Positions 48,890 to 58,229 of a DNA stretch of 64,000 nt are shown here, piece by piece. Both the position numbers and the translations under genes were made by a program. The DNA comes from Actinomycetes bacterium. Its GTDB lineage: Bacteria > Actinomycetota > Thermoleophilia > BMS3ABIN01. Position 1 is the first letter of the stretch; the number at the start of each line of letters is the position of its first letter. The DNA is taken from contig JAJYLW010000001.1 of assembly GCA_021787475.1 (NCBI GenBank), positions 1 to 64,000 of the forward strand, read 5' to 3'. The notes beneath the pieces are model-generated. The model had not been told where the DNA came from. It made no database searches and saw only the letters and a list, made by a program, of their open reading frames with translations.

Positions 48890-49792
48890 TCACTTTATCG
48901 TCGCTTCCAGATGCCGCAAAGAGTTCTCATTGACGTTCGTTAGAAAGCTTTCTTTGAAGAGGCGAGACAATCTCGCCAGCGCTTTCCAGCGGTCGCCTCT
49001 AGCCAGCGGTCTGGGAGGGCCGTATGGCGTATTGTTTACGTCAACCACATATATCTTTTTGGAATCGCGATCCCGGAGTATATCCAGCTCCCCGACATCC
49101 AATCCCATTATATTTACAAAGTCGGCAATCATGTCAACTTCGGAACGACTTAATGCTGACTCAGTTTCAACAAAATTCGAAATGGCCGGATGACCAAAGC
49201 GATCCCCGTTTTTCTTGTAGTTATAATAGACAAACGGAATAATCCCATTGATTACCGGCGCCCTGATATCCTTGAACAAATCACTGTACCGATTATTGAT
49301 AATCGCTTGATAAACAAAACCGGTTTCCGGGAGCGTGGGAGTATCGAAAATTATGCCGTCGTGCGCCGTGTTGCTGTTTGATTTGCGAACATACTTTGAA
49401 TGGGTTTCGGGATCAATATCCAAACCATAACCAAAAACTTCCTTAAAAGCCTTGGCGACTCTTTCTTTACTGATGTCCGTACATGCTTGGTTCAAAAACC
49501 TGACTTGTTTCGAAAGAGCGAGAATGTTGCCGTCAAGAGAGCTGGATGTCGTGTCTTCAAACCAAACGGCCAGATCAACATCCGCCCGGAAATCATTGGT
49601 GATCTGGCAGCCAAGGACATGGCAAATCTTGTAGATTGTGTAAAAACTGGACGGTCTTTCTGGATAGAAAAGGATCTTCTTGGGTTTATGACGGACCCGC
49701 AATATTTGCATCACATATTGTTTCTTATAAGGGATTGGGTTAAAGAATTTGCCATAAACTTGATAAAGCGTCTTCTTCGGGTAGGGGTTCAT
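48890..49792 (-). CDS. ATP-grasp-like protein
   Basis: From the ATG at 49792, whose ATGA overlap with the GT2 stop supports it, this gives 300 residues; the track's longer form adds antisense sequence. The last third has GLDVGELDILRD and KKIYVVDVNNTPYGPP, the D...DxNxxP pattern that ends an ATP-grasp active site, where Asp and Asn bind Mg-ATP. The N-terminus is a small Rossmann-like part (KPKKILFYPERPSSFY). ATP-grasp enzymes join a carboxylate to an amine or other nucleophile. Similar proteins occur in glycan loci with no known product. It is coupled to the GT2 and to the two hydrolases downstream. Confidence 0.65.
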   Translation of the reverse strand: MNPYPKKTLYQVYGKFFNPIPYKKQYVMQILRVRHKPKKILFYPERPSSFYTIYKICHVLGCQITNDFRADVDLAVWFEDTTSSSLDGNILALSKQVRFLNQACTDISKERVAKAFKEVFGYGLDIDPETHSKYVRKSNSNTAHDGIIFDTPTLPETGFVYQAIINNRYSDLFKDIRAPVINGIIPFVYYNYKKNGDRFGHPAISNFVETESALSRSEVDMIADFVNIMGLDVGELDILRDRDSKKIYVVDVNNTPYGPPRPLARGDRWKALARLSRLFKESFLTNVNENSLRHLEATIK

Positions 49793-50703
49793 GACGGGTC
49801 GGCCCCCGCCTTCCTGATTTTCTGGCCCGCAAGGTAACCCCTGATCATTCCCAGGTCCCGGGCGAAGGCGATTGGGGGAAGCAAACCAAACGCCAGCGCA
49901 GATTTGTTCTTTATTCGAAACATTGAGGGAGCCTGACGCGACGTCGTGGCGGTAAGCAAAATCAGCGAAGCGATCGCAGCTCTTTGTTTCCAAAGCGAAG
50001 TTATCAGGCCCGCGACAATGGCAGCGTACAACCCAAACAAAAACTGATATCGCAACGGCGGCCACGTGTTTAATTCGCCCGCCGCAGTGCTGTTTCTGAA
50101 CTGCTGTCGATAAATTTTACGGAGGGACTCAGCCTCATGATGCCAGTAAACGATGGCGCCTTCAACAAAAATGCTATTGGTTACCTTTGCCAGTTGACGA
50201 AAGAAATAAGTATCTTCTCCGGCCAGCGTGAGCCATTCCGGGTATCCCCCCGTCGACTCCCACACACTGCGGCGAAAAGCAACGGCGCGGCTGGACAATT
50301 CCGTCTCGGTGCTGTGCAGGCGGGTCTTTGCGTCGTAGAAGGCGCTAAACTGTCGACCAATGACGCCATGGCCGATTGGCACTGTCTTCCCGTAAACAAC
50401 GCCAAGTGAGCCATCGCTATCAAGCAGCGGCTGCGAAATGGTTTTCAGCCAATTCTTGTCAAGCACGCAGCCGCCGTCGGTGACGCAGATAATAGTTGAT
50501 TGACATTTTTCTATTGCGGCATTGCGGCCCGCCGCTATGTTTGCGCCAGGATGCTCTATCAACTTTACTTTTGATCTGTTGCTTTGCCATGATTTGAGGA
50601 GCTCTAACGTGCCGTCCGTCGAACCGCCATCGCAGATAACGGTCTCGGCCGGCTTCAGAGACTGTGCGTCGATAGAATCCAAAAGCCGCGGGAGGCTGCC
50701 CAC
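49789..50703 (-). CDS. GT2 family glycosyltransferase, start probably further upstream
   Basis: A GT-A fold transferase: ETVICDGGSTDGTLELL, HPGANIAAGRNAAIEKC, VTDGGCVLDKNW with the DxG/DD-type metal site, WLTLAGEDTYFFRQLAK with the catalytic ED, and one C-terminal helix pair (YQFLFGLYAAIVAGLITSLW). The track begins at GTG 50703, inside the first strand: reading upstream in frame gives KKKQEIALVCTVLNEVGSLP, the normal family start, which reaches an ACG at 50751 with GAGGG seven bases upstream and no ATG/GTG/TTG. An A9 run lies within. The true N-terminus is therefore uncertain by 16 codons. It precedes the ATP-grasp gene with an ATGA overlap. Confidence 0.87.
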   Translation of the reverse strand: MGSLPRLLDSIDAQSLKPAETVICDGGSTDGTLELLKSWQSNRSKVKLIEHPGANIAAGRNAAIEKCQSTIICVTDGGCVLDKNWLKTISQPLLDSDGSLGVVYGKTVPIGHGVIGRQFSAFYDAKTRLHSTETELSSRAVAFRRSVWESTGGYPEWLTLAGEDTYFFRQLAKVTNSIFVEGAIVYWHHEAESLRKIYRQQFRNSTAAGELNTWPPLRYQFLFGLYAAIVAGLITSLWKQRAAIASLILLTATTSRQAPSMFRIKNKSALAFGLLPPIAFARDLGMIRGYLAGQKIRKAGADPS

Positions 50704-50865
50704 TTCATTTAAAACTGTGCAGACCAGTGCTATTTCTTGTTTTTTTTTCGTAAATCTGCCCTCTTTTTTTTGAGAACAGCATTATATGATAATCTGATCA
50801 TTAACAACGTCCCGCCCCCGTTCCCGTTTTTGAATCTTTCAACCTCGAAAAAAACTAAAACACAT

Positions 50866-52155
50866 ATGAGATCATTCTCAATTAAAAAAATTTATAAAAA
50901 ACTCACCAAAGAATCGATTTATGCGAATTCTTCCTATTTGCTGTCAAGCTGGACGCTTTTGGCGGTTTTTGGCTTCGGCTTTTGGACAATTTGTGCTCAC
51001 CTGTATAGCGATGAACAGGTTGGCCTCGCAACAGGCCTCTTGGCGGCGTTGAACCTCATCACCAGCCTTAGCCTGATCGGCTTTGAAATGTCAATTATCC
51101 GTTTCCTGCCCAAATGTGAAAACAAAAATGTATTGCTAAATACATGTTATTCCTTGGCAGCGGCTGCGGGAATAATTATCACTGGCATATTTTTTATTCT
51201 CCAGCCGTATGTCAGCAGCAAGCTTGACGTCATCCATTCGAGCGCGCCGGTTATCTTCCTTTTTTTTCTGTTCGTGGTTGCGTCAATTGGTGGGTTTATT
51301 GTTGAGAGCACTTTCATCGCCTATCGCGAGGCGAGATATGTGCTCCGGAAAAATTTTGTCTTTAGCCTTCTGAAGCTTGTCCTTCCTTTTTTGTTTCTGG
51401 GTTTGGGCGCCTTCGGCATCTACTCGGCATACATGTTGAGCCTGACAGGTGCTGTCGCCTACAGCATGCTGGTTCTTGCCAGACGGTTCAATCATTCATT
51501 CCGGCCCAAATTGGGAATCGCCCCTCTTAAAGGAATGCTTACATTTTCGTTCGGCAATTATGTCGACGGGTTTATCGAGGGATTGCCGGTAATGGTGTTG
51601 CCAGTCATGATCATCAACATTTTCGGCGCGGACGAAGCAGCCCATTACTATATTGCAATGATGCTGGCATCATTTTTATTCACGGTGTCGACATCCGCCA
51701 CCCAATCCATGTTTGCCGAAGGTTCTTACGAGGAGCAGGAGTTGAGGGATATAATCGCCAAAGTCCTCAAATTCTTGAGTTTCTCCCTGGGGCCCGGAAT
51801 CATCGCTATGGTGCTGCTCGGCTCATTTATTCTGTCTTTGTTCGGAAAGGGCTATTCCGGTCAGGCTTCCGGCTTGCTCGACATTTTGGCGGCATCGGCA
51901 ATCCTGATGGCGCTGAACTCAATTGCTCGCACCGTCTACCGAATCAATTTTCGAATCATATCATTGACGATCATCAGCACGGTAGGATCACTGGCGATTA
52001 TTGCGCTGGCCTACTTTTTTCGCGGTTACGGCCTCAACGGCATCGGCCTCGCCTGGCTGATAGGACAACTTGTTACTCTGACAGCTTTTGCATTTTTGCT
52101 GCTTTGGCAACGGTTGAAGCTGGGGCATCGTTTAAGGCTTTCTCGTACAGGCTGA
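50866..52155 (+). CDS. Polysaccharide flippase, MOP/Wzx-like
   Basis: From the ATG at 50866 (MRSFSIKKIYKKLTKESIYA) this is a 429-residue flippase with about 12-14 helices; the track's 43 extra residues overlap the divergent GT2 promoter region. SSYLLSSWTLLAVFGFGFW opens the membrane part and TFSFGNYVDGFIEGLPVMVLPV begins the second half. It is visibly richer in A+T and in AAA/ATT-type codons than its neighbours, suggesting recent acquisition. Its 3' end overlaps the convergent GT4 gene by 83 bp. The third flippase in the window, and the one most likely tied to the second glycan cluster. Confidence 0.87.
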   Translation: MRSFSIKKIYKKLTKESIYANSSYLLSSWTLLAVFGFGFWTICAHLYSDEQVGLATGLLAALNLITSLSLIGFEMSIIRFLPKCENKNVLLNTCYSLAAAAGIIITGIFFILQPYVSSKLDVIHSSAPVIFLFFLFVVASIGGFIVESTFIAYREARYVLRKNFVFSLLKLVLPFLFLGLGAFGIYSAYMLSLTGAVAYSMLVLARRFNHSFRPKLGIAPLKGMLTFSFGNYVDGFIEGLPVMVLPVMIINIFGADEAAHYYIAMMLASFLFTVSTSATQSMFAEGSYEEQELRDIIAKVLKFLSFSLGPGIIAMVLLGSFILSLFGKGYSGQASGLLDILAASAILMALNSIARTVYRINFRIISLTIISTVGSLAIIALAYFFRGYGLNGIGLAWLIGQLVTLTAFAFLLLWQRLKLGHRLRLSRTG

Positions 52156-53302
52156 CAAGTTTATCCACGTAGGTCTCGGTACAAAACCGCTTCACGCTCA
52201 GCCTGGCGTTTGCTGACAAACGGCGGTAAAGCTGCTCATCTTTCAATAAACGAAGAATTGCGTTTGCAAACTCTTCTTTACTTGCGGGATTGGCAATGAG
52301 ACCGTTGAAATCATGTTCAAGCCATTCAGATATCCCGCCTGCGCCCGAAGCAACGACCGGGACGCCAAAACTCATAGCTTCTGGCCCCACCAGTGGAAAA
52401 GGCTCAGGCAGAACCGAAGGAACGGCAACGATATTTATTTTTTGATACCATTTATAGAGCGTGGTGTTATCTAACCGGCCAAGCAGTTTAACCGACCCCT
52501 CAAGGTTTTTCCCCCGTATCAAAGCAATCAATTTCGATCTCTCGCTGCCATCACCGGCGATGTAAAGCTTCGATCCCGGAATTTGCCTGTTGACGAGCTC
52601 GAAACTTTGAATTAGTTTCGCAATTTCTTTCTCAGGTTCCAGCCGGCCGGCAAAGAAAACGCTGTTTCCAAGCCTGTGTCCTTCTTTTTGGCTCGCGTAA
52701 GGGCTGCTTTCAATCGGATTTCCAAAATTGTAGGCAGGGCCAAATCCCTGGCTTTCAACGATTTTTTTTACATACTCGCTGGGGACGATAATTGCGGACA
52801 GGGATTTCAGGCTGCGGTAGTGCATTGACGTGCGAAAAAGCTCGAAATTGTATCGTAGAATGCCTGTATGTTTACTGCAGCAGGCTTTATCATTCGAGTT
52901 GCAGTAAGCGGCACGGGGCACCGACTTGTAAAGCCTTGGGTAAAACAGGCCCAGGTAATGGATTGTCATCAGCGTCGGAATTCGCAGACAAGCCCTCACT
53001 CCGGCGGGCGAAAAACGTGACACCAGGTGCAGGTGGATGACATCAGGCCGGAAACCCGCGATAGCTTGACGGGCGCTTCTTCTTGCCCATGGATTATACA
53101 GATGGAAGACAAATTTCCCGGCTCTTGAACGGTCTCCAGACCGGAATGAATAATCGGAAAAGCCTGGTTGTGGCGCCGGCAAATCCCCGGTCAACAACTT
53201 GACTTCGTGACCTCGCTGCTGCAGCTCGTTTCTGATTCGTTGGATGACGTTCTCGGCGCCGCCGCAGGGGGCGCCGATGTCATTCACCATCAAGATTTTC
53301 AT
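52073..53302 (-). CDS. GT4 family glycosyltransferase
   Basis: A 409-residue GT-B enzyme: MVNDIGAPCGGAENVIQRIRNEL opens the acceptor domain, IHLHLVSRFSPAGVRA follows, and SVFFAGRLEPEKEIAKLIQSF, AGDGSERSKL and PFPLVGPEAMSFGVPVVASGAGG make up the donor domain. A Cys-rich segment (AAYCNSNDKACCSKHTG, about residues 130-146) is typical of some GT4 enzymes of S-layer and capsule loci. Starts at ATG 53302 overlapping the stop of the large membrane protein (ATGA). Its last 27 codons are antisense to the flippase end. Donor unknown. Confidence 0.9.
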   Translation of the reverse strand: MKILMVNDIGAPCGGAENVIQRIRNELQQRGHEVKLLTGDLPAPQPGFSDYSFRSGDRSRAGKFVFHLYNPWARRSARQAIAGFRPDVIHLHLVSRFSPAGVRACLRIPTLMTIHYLGLFYPRLYKSVPRAAYCNSNDKACCSKHTGILRYNFELFRTSMHYRSLKSLSAIIVPSEYVKKIVESQGFGPAYNFGNPIESSPYASQKEGHRLGNSVFFAGRLEPEKEIAKLIQSFELVNRQIPGSKLYIAGDGSERSKLIALIRGKNLEGSVKLLGRLDNTTLYKWYQKINIVAVPSVLPEPFPLVGPEAMSFGVPVVASGAGGISEWLEHDFNGLIANPASKEEFANAILRLLKDEQLYRRLSANARLSVKRFCTETYVDKLVSLYEKALNDAPASTVAKAAKMQKLSE

Positions 53303-55713
53303 CTGAAAATCTCCGATTTGCCATTGTCATAGATTAAGTCTTTTTGTTGATTGAGGAACGCCGTCGGAAATTGATAGTTAAGCTCGTGCTGTTGATAAAA
53401 AACAAATGCAGCGCCCTTATTCACGTTTGTCTCATCGGCAAAGACGTAGCTGTCCTGGGTGATGTTGGCAGGCAAAACATTTGCGATCACCCAGATTGGC
53501 CGCGGACCGAAGGCGGCGATTTTCTTTTTGGCAAACCAGTCCGCATAGACGGGCAGTTGCGAATTGGCATGAGTTCCCAGCCATTTAATCGAATAATCCT
53601 CTGATTGATGAGTATAATATATGTCATAATAAGTGCCGAAGTTGTTAAGCTGCATCTGAGCATAGCCGACGCCAATAAGCTGTGGAATAAAGGATCCGAT
53701 GTAAAGAAAATAAATAACGAAAAATACAGCCGTGGCGTGGTAGGCATAGCGTTTGAAAATCGCCTTTAGCAGGATGGCGCCGCCGATAACGGTGGGAAGA
53801 GCCAGAACTACGAGCAACTGTTCATAGGCCCGCAACAAGCCATAGTCGCCGGATACCATTGGCATAACCACGAAAAGAATCAGAACTCCGATATTGGCTT
53901 CGATAAGGACTTTAAGATCGTCATCCGCCAGTGACCAGCCAAGCCGGGTAGCGATGAGCCAAATTATCCCGACGACCATAAACACTTTGGCCAGCTTTTT
54001 TGCTACCTCGCCGAAATAATAGACGGACTGTCCCACGATGGCGGGGACCTTGGCATTTAACAGCACCGGCGTGTCAAACTGTGGATTATAGCCCTGATAC
54101 TTGTCCGGCAGATACGGGAGGCCGTCCCTGTCCGTATTGTCGCCGCCCGCGAAGCTGGAGGCATACTCGGTTATTAGCTGGCTTTGGTCCTGGGATTTGC
54201 CCAAAACACTGAATTGCTGACCCACCCCTTTCTGAAGATCCCAAAAGCCATTGGTGCTGCTTACCGTCTTCCAGAGAGAGCCGGCAACGGTGCTCAGATT
54301 GTTGGACGTATTGGTGATAAGCGTATTCCAGGCCAATGTCAAACAGATTAGCAATAGCGTAAACAACCAGCCGGGCAACCAGCCGGATTTGTCCGGAGTT
54401 TCCGCCTCTGAAGCCTCAACCCTTTCTGGAATCTTCCGGATGCTCGACTTCCGCAGCATCCGCCAGATCGCCGACGGCCAGTTTATCGCGGTGAACCTTC
54501 GCCTCACGCTGCGAACCGGTCGGCTTTTAATTAGCAGCGCTGTCAGAAAGACACCGAGGCCGAGGTAGGTCGTTGAATAATGCGACCAGATCATGGACAT
54601 GCCAAAAACCAGCGCCATAAAAAAGCGCGCTCCCCGAGGAGCCGCAGTATTTATCATCGCTGTCAGCAAAAGCGTAAAGAAGAAAAGGGCCATCTCCTGA
54701 CGTGTTAGAAATGCAGAGTCGCGCAACAATGGCACTTGCGAGATGAAGAACAGGACCGTGATGAAGGCATATCTTCGGTTGACATACCGACGGATAAAGC
54801 CATACATGGCGACGGGCATCAGCGCAAAGACGGCCTGGAAGACAAAGCGAAAGATGTACTGGTCGGGGATTTTTGGCGCCAGGCCGCTAATAACAGTCGG
54901 CAGGATGGTGATACTGAGGCAGGCGTTGTATGCATCCCTGAAATAACCAATGCTCCAGTGAAGATGGGCATGGGTCAGCTGAAAAACGCTAAATTCCTGG
55001 AGGATGTCATGTCCTGAGATCAACCAGCCTCTGAGCGACATACTGAGCAGCAGCGCCAGGCTAATCAGGTAAATAGAAAAAGGCAGCAGCGAAGCCGGAA
55101 CCTTGTTCCCGCCGGAAAACAGAACGACCAGGGAGAAAACCGCAACTCCTCCCAGCACAAACATTGTCAGAACATTGGAGCCGCCGTTATTCAGGCTGAT
55201 GGCTCCCAGGATGCCCCCCGCCACGAACAGTACCGGCGCGGCGTATAGCGTTGCTGTCATAAAGTTCACCTGGCGCAGTCTGACCGGCACGTTAAGATCG
55301 ACGCCGCGCATATAGCAAGCAAGCAAGAGCGCCGCGTTCATTCCCGCCACCAGGCCGACCACGTATTTCGGAGCAAGCGGATCGCCGATGCCAGCCAGCG
55401 GCAGCAGTGTATTGAGCGTCAGCCCTGCCGCCATTAGCAGGAAAATACTTAATCCAGCCGAGAAAACGATGCCCTCTCCGTCTCGCCGCGCCCGGAATCG
55501 CAACAGTCTCATTAACATGAAGCCGGGCGTAAGCAACGAGATGAACAGGCCGGGCGGAACCGCCGCCCAGAGCACGTTGGAGTCTCCTCTGAGTTCAGCG
55601 GACATGATCGAGAGGTAAACGAAAACCGCGATGAGGATCGCAATGTATGTTGCTTTCCCCGGTGCCGGTTTATTTATCCCTTTGCGGTAATGTTTGCTTG
55701 TTTTATATTCCAT
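53299..55713 (-). CDS. Large multi-pass membrane protein, DUF2206-like
   Basis: An 804-residue protein with about 18-20 membrane helices and two soluble external regions (about residues 455-580 and 700-804). SGHDILQEFSVFQLTHAH after the eighth or ninth helix resembles the signature of DUF2206-type proteins; GT-C transferases also have an acidic residue after a helix, so a transfer role for lipid-linked sugar is possible. ATG start without a visible Shine-Dalgarno site. It is coupled to the GT4 gene by ATGA and follows the DUF1616-like protein. The DUF2206 call is from memory of the motif and not certain. Confidence 0.6.
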   Translation of the reverse strand: MEYKTSKHYRKGINKPAPGKATYIAILIAVFVYLSIMSAELRGDSNVLWAAVPPGLFISLLTPGFMLMRLLRFRARRDGEGIVFSAGLSIFLLMAAGLTLNTLLPLAGIGDPLAPKYVVGLVAGMNAALLLACYMRGVDLNVPVRLRQVNFMTATLYAAPVLFVAGGILGAISLNNGGSNVLTMFVLGGVAVFSLVVLFSGGNKVPASLLPFSIYLISLALLLSMSLRGWLISGHDILQEFSVFQLTHAHLHWSIGYFRDAYNACLSITILPTVISGLAPKIPDQYIFRFVFQAVFALMPVAMYGFIRRYVNRRYAFITVLFFISQVPLLRDSAFLTRQEMALFFFTLLLTAMINTAAPRGARFFMALVFGMSMIWSHYSTTYLGLGVFLTALLIKSRPVRSVRRRFTAINWPSAIWRMLRKSSIRKIPERVEASEAETPDKSGWLPGWLFTLLLICLTLAWNTLITNTSNNLSTVAGSLWKTVSSTNGFWDLQKGVGQQFSVLGKSQDQSQLITEYASSFAGGDNTDRDGLPYLPDKYQGYNPQFDTPVLLNAKVPAIVGQSVYYFGEVAKKLAKVFMVVGIIWLIATRLGWSLADDDLKVLIEANIGVLILFVVMPMVSGDYGLLRAYEQLLVVLALPTVIGGAILLKAIFKRYAYHATAVFFVIYFLYIGSFIPQLIGVGYAQMQLNNFGTYYDIYYTHQSEDYSIKWLGTHANSQLPVYADWFAKKKIAAFGPRPIWVIANVLPANITQDSYVFADETNVNKGAAFVFYQQHELNYQFPTAFLNQQKDLIYDNGKSEIFR

Positions 55714-55789
55714 CTTTTTTTGTTATTAAGCCCAGAGTGCCAGTTAACCTGGACTTATTGTAAGAACACTTCTTCTAAGCCAGTTTGAC

Positions 55790-56248
55790 CTATTTAAGCG
55801 AAAAGGCGGAAAACCTGATCGATTGATCTGTATTGAGAAGATTGATGGTAATCACGTCGTGCACATAAGGCTGCAAAAGCGAAAACTTAATTTGCAACTG
55901 CACTGATTGGTCATCGTTCACCGCCACGCTTTGTGGATCAAACTCCCGGCTGATGCCGTTTTCCGTGATGACTTCCTGATACTGGTAAACCCGCTTTTCG
56001 CCCTCATGGTTGACGATAGTAAAATTCACCGTATATTGGCTGTTGACGTTTGGCGTTTTTGGCAAGGAATTATAATCGGTGAAATAGAGCTCCGTGATTT
56101 TCTCTCTCTGCCTGGTGACAAAAGGGTGCACCTGCCGCCAGACCCAATCGCGGTTGGCGTTCACGAAATAAGCGGAAACTATCAGACCGAATGCGAGGCT
56201 TGACCATATGGTCAATCGGAGGGCGCGACCGGGAAGGTTAATGAACAT
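55790..56248 (-). CDS. Single-span membrane protein, DUF1616-like external domain
   Basis: A 152-residue protein: a short basic N-terminus, one helix (LTIWSSLAFGLIVSAYFV) and an external beta-rich domain starting KITELYFTDYNSLP and running to NHEGEKRVYQYQEVI. The 'ITELYF...NHEG' pattern resembles the C-terminal part of DUF1616 proteins, which elsewhere are fused to multi-helix membrane proteins; here the beta domain is separate from the neighbouring 804-residue protein. ATG start. No enzymatic residues are recognisable. It likely works with the large membrane protein downstream. Confidence 0.55.
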   Translation of the reverse strand: MFINLPGRALRLTIWSSLAFGLIVSAYFVNANRDWVWRQVHPFVTRQREKITELYFTDYNSLPKTPNVNSQYTVNFTIVNHEGEKRVYQYQEVITENGISREFDPQSVAVNDDQSVQLQIKFSLLQPYVHDVITINLLNTDQSIRFSAFSLK

Positions 56249-56330
56249 TAGTCACTCTTAATACTGAGAAGTATAAAAAAGCGGCGGCCGCCTTGCAGCG
56301 GACGAAGAGCTCTTCTTCAAAATCCTGCGT

Positions 56331-57521
56331 TCATGAGGCCAGTATACTCTTGTATCCGGCTAGGGTTTCAGCTGCGGCCTGCTTCCAGGAAAAGGTGCTT
56401 GCTCTTTTTCGCGAAAGGCCGGCGTATTCTTCCACCCTTGCCGGGTTAACGATGAATTCATTTATGGCCGCCGCCAGTCCGTCTGGATTGTTGCTCTTCA
56501 GGATGACGGCGCTGCCAGCCGCCACTTCTTCCGGTCCTCCGCCTTTCACCGCAATCACAGGCAGACCCGACGCCATCGCTTCCACAATAACGTTGCCAAA
56601 CGGCTCGTAAGAGGCGGCATGAACATAAAGATCTGCAGCGTCATAGTATTTCTTGACTTGCTCGGCGGGCATCCAGTCAAGCATCATCACGGCCTCGGCC
56701 AGGCTATTGGCGGCCACAAATTTGCGCAACTGTTTTTCATAGCTAATCGCCTCGCTGAAACCGCTGCCAATCAGCACCAACTGAGCCTGGGGATGCCGGC
56801 GATGCACTTGCCGGAATGCCCTTAGCAGCTCAAGCGTCCCTTTCCTGGGAACATATCTGCCCACATTTAAAATTACATATTTGGGCGCGGGAACGCCAAT
56901 TCCTGCCCTGACCCTGCCTTTCTCACCAGCGGCCTCAAGCCACGCATGGTTCAATCCGTTATTTATCGAGACCACCCGGGCATGTTCATACCCGCTGATA
57001 ATGCTTTTTTTCATGAATTCGGAAGTTGTCATGACCAAATCGGCGCGGTTAATCATGAATCTATCCATCAGGGCGGCGGTCGGGAAAACAATATGCCTGT
57101 AAAGAAATCTGCCCCCCTGGGCTTTGTATAGGGAATGGATCTTGACCACCGTCGGCGACTTCTTGAAAACAAGACAGAGCAAGCCAAAAGGCGCACACAG
57201 GTGGACGACATCAGCCCCCAGGGAGCGGTTCAGCCACCAGGCTTTCAAATTGAAGACGATGTGGTTCAAAGGAAAGAGACGCGGAATCTTGACCCGGTAG
57301 ACAGTCAGGCCGCCATCGCGCTCACAGCCGGGGTTATGCCTTGAGGTCCGCGCGGCAACTACGGTAACGGCGCAAAGCGGCTTTAGCTCCTCAACCAGTT
57401 CCCGGTAATGAACGCCGAGTCCTCCCTGTACGAAAGGAGGATACTCGGCGCTGATGATGGTAACGCGCAATTTGCCCGACGGATCCCGATGATGCTTATT
57501 TGATACTTCCGAGATATCCAT
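56331..57521 (-). CDS. GT4 family glycosyltransferase
   Basis: A GT-B enzyme of about 396 residues. RVTIISAEYPPFVQGGLGVHY is the family opening with the glycine-rich loop; ADVVHLCAPFGLLCLV follows; ILNVGRYVPRKGTLELLRAF, VLIGSGFSEAISYEKQLRKF and HAASYEPFGNVIVEAMASGLPV form the donor site. The start is ambiguous: the track ATG at 57641 lies deep in the upstream gene; ATG 57521 overlaps it by 26 bases; a TTG at 57470 just before RVTIIS is also possible. Follows the deacetylase gene on the same strand. Confidence 0.88.
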   Translation of the reverse strand: MDISEVSNKHHRDPSGKLRVTIISAEYPPFVQGGLGVHYRELVEELKPLCAVTVVAARTSRHNPGCERDGGLTVYRVKIPRLFPLNHIVFNLKAWWLNRSLGADVVHLCAPFGLLCLVFKKSPTVVKIHSLYKAQGGRFLYRHIVFPTAALMDRFMINRADLVMTTSEFMKKSIISGYEHARVVSINNGLNHAWLEAAGEKGRVRAGIGVPAPKYVILNVGRYVPRKGTLELLRAFRQVHRRHPQAQLVLIGSGFSEAISYEKQLRKFVAANSLAEAVMMLDWMPAEQVKKYYDAADLYVHAASYEPFGNVIVEAMASGLPVIAVKGGGPEEVAAGSAVILKSNNPDGLAAAINEFIVNPARVEEYAGLSRKRASTFSWKQAAAETLAGYKSILAS

Positions 57522-58218
57522 TAGTGACATATGCGATGTCCTCATGATTACTAATATATGAGAGGACGCTGTCCAGCCTGCCCCAATCGTTGTTTTGATC
57601 CACTTCCCAGGAATGACCCCAAAGATGATAAATACCACCACTTTTCAAACATTTATCAAAAAGGGTTTTGGCCAGTCTGGACCAGTCAAGGCACTGCCAG
57701 CCCCTGACGGGATTATAACCGGCGGCCCGCAGAAGGTTGAACGCCTTGCGGTTGTTATAGTGATGCGACAAGCAGTGGACCGTAGTGCCGGCGCTGAGCC
57801 GGTCGGTGACATGGCAGCTGAATTGCTCCACCGTACGCGCATAACTGAAGCCGAGACCATCCAGCACTCGCGGCGTCTCTCCATTGTAAGCTCCGTAGGG
57901 ATAAGCAAACGCGGTGATCTTCTTGCCTGTGATTCCCTCAAGGACCTCCCGGCCAGAGGTAATTTCGGCCTCAGCGTCGGCGACGGTCAGACGGCTCAGG
58001 TCAGGGTGGGTGCGCGTATGGCCACCGATTTCGAAGTTGCCGGCCAGCTCGGCGACGTCCCTTTCCGGGAGCCGGTCTTCAGCCCTCAACTCCCGGTTTT
58101 CCGGCGCTACATAAAAAGTGCCCCGGAGATTATACCTCTTGAGCAGCAGCGCGACTTTTAAGTCCTCAATATGCCCGTCGTCCCAGCTGGTTGTAACAAA
58201 TACTTTTTTCCCTATCAA
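57496..58218 (-). CDS. Polysaccharide deacetylase (NodB homology domain)
   Basis: A 240-residue carbohydrate esterase family 4 protein. TTSWDDGHIEDL supplies the metal and catalytic Asp pair (motif 1, here DDG), EIGGHTRTHPDLSRL the HxxxH metal ligands (motif 2), and FAYPYGAYNGETP motif 3. It has no signal peptide, so it may act on cytoplasmic lipid-linked sugars rather than on wall polymer. TTG start 11 bases after the GT2-GT4 fusion stop, so it is part of that operon. N-deacetylation of an N-acetylhexosamine residue is the expected reaction. Confidence 0.9.
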   Translation of the reverse strand: MIGKKVFVTTSWDDGHIEDLKVALLLKRYNLRGTFYVAPENRELRAEDRLPERDVAELAGNFEIGGHTRTHPDLSRLTVADAEAEITSGREVLEGITGKKITAFAYPYGAYNGETPRVLDGLGFSYARTVEQFSCHVTDRLSAGTTVHCLSHHYNNRKAFNLLRAAGYNPVRGWQCLDWSRLAKTLFDKCLKSGGIYHLWGHSWEVDQNNDWGRLDSVLSYISNHEDIAYVTNGYLGSIK

Positions 58219-58229
58219 ATTGTTTCTCT

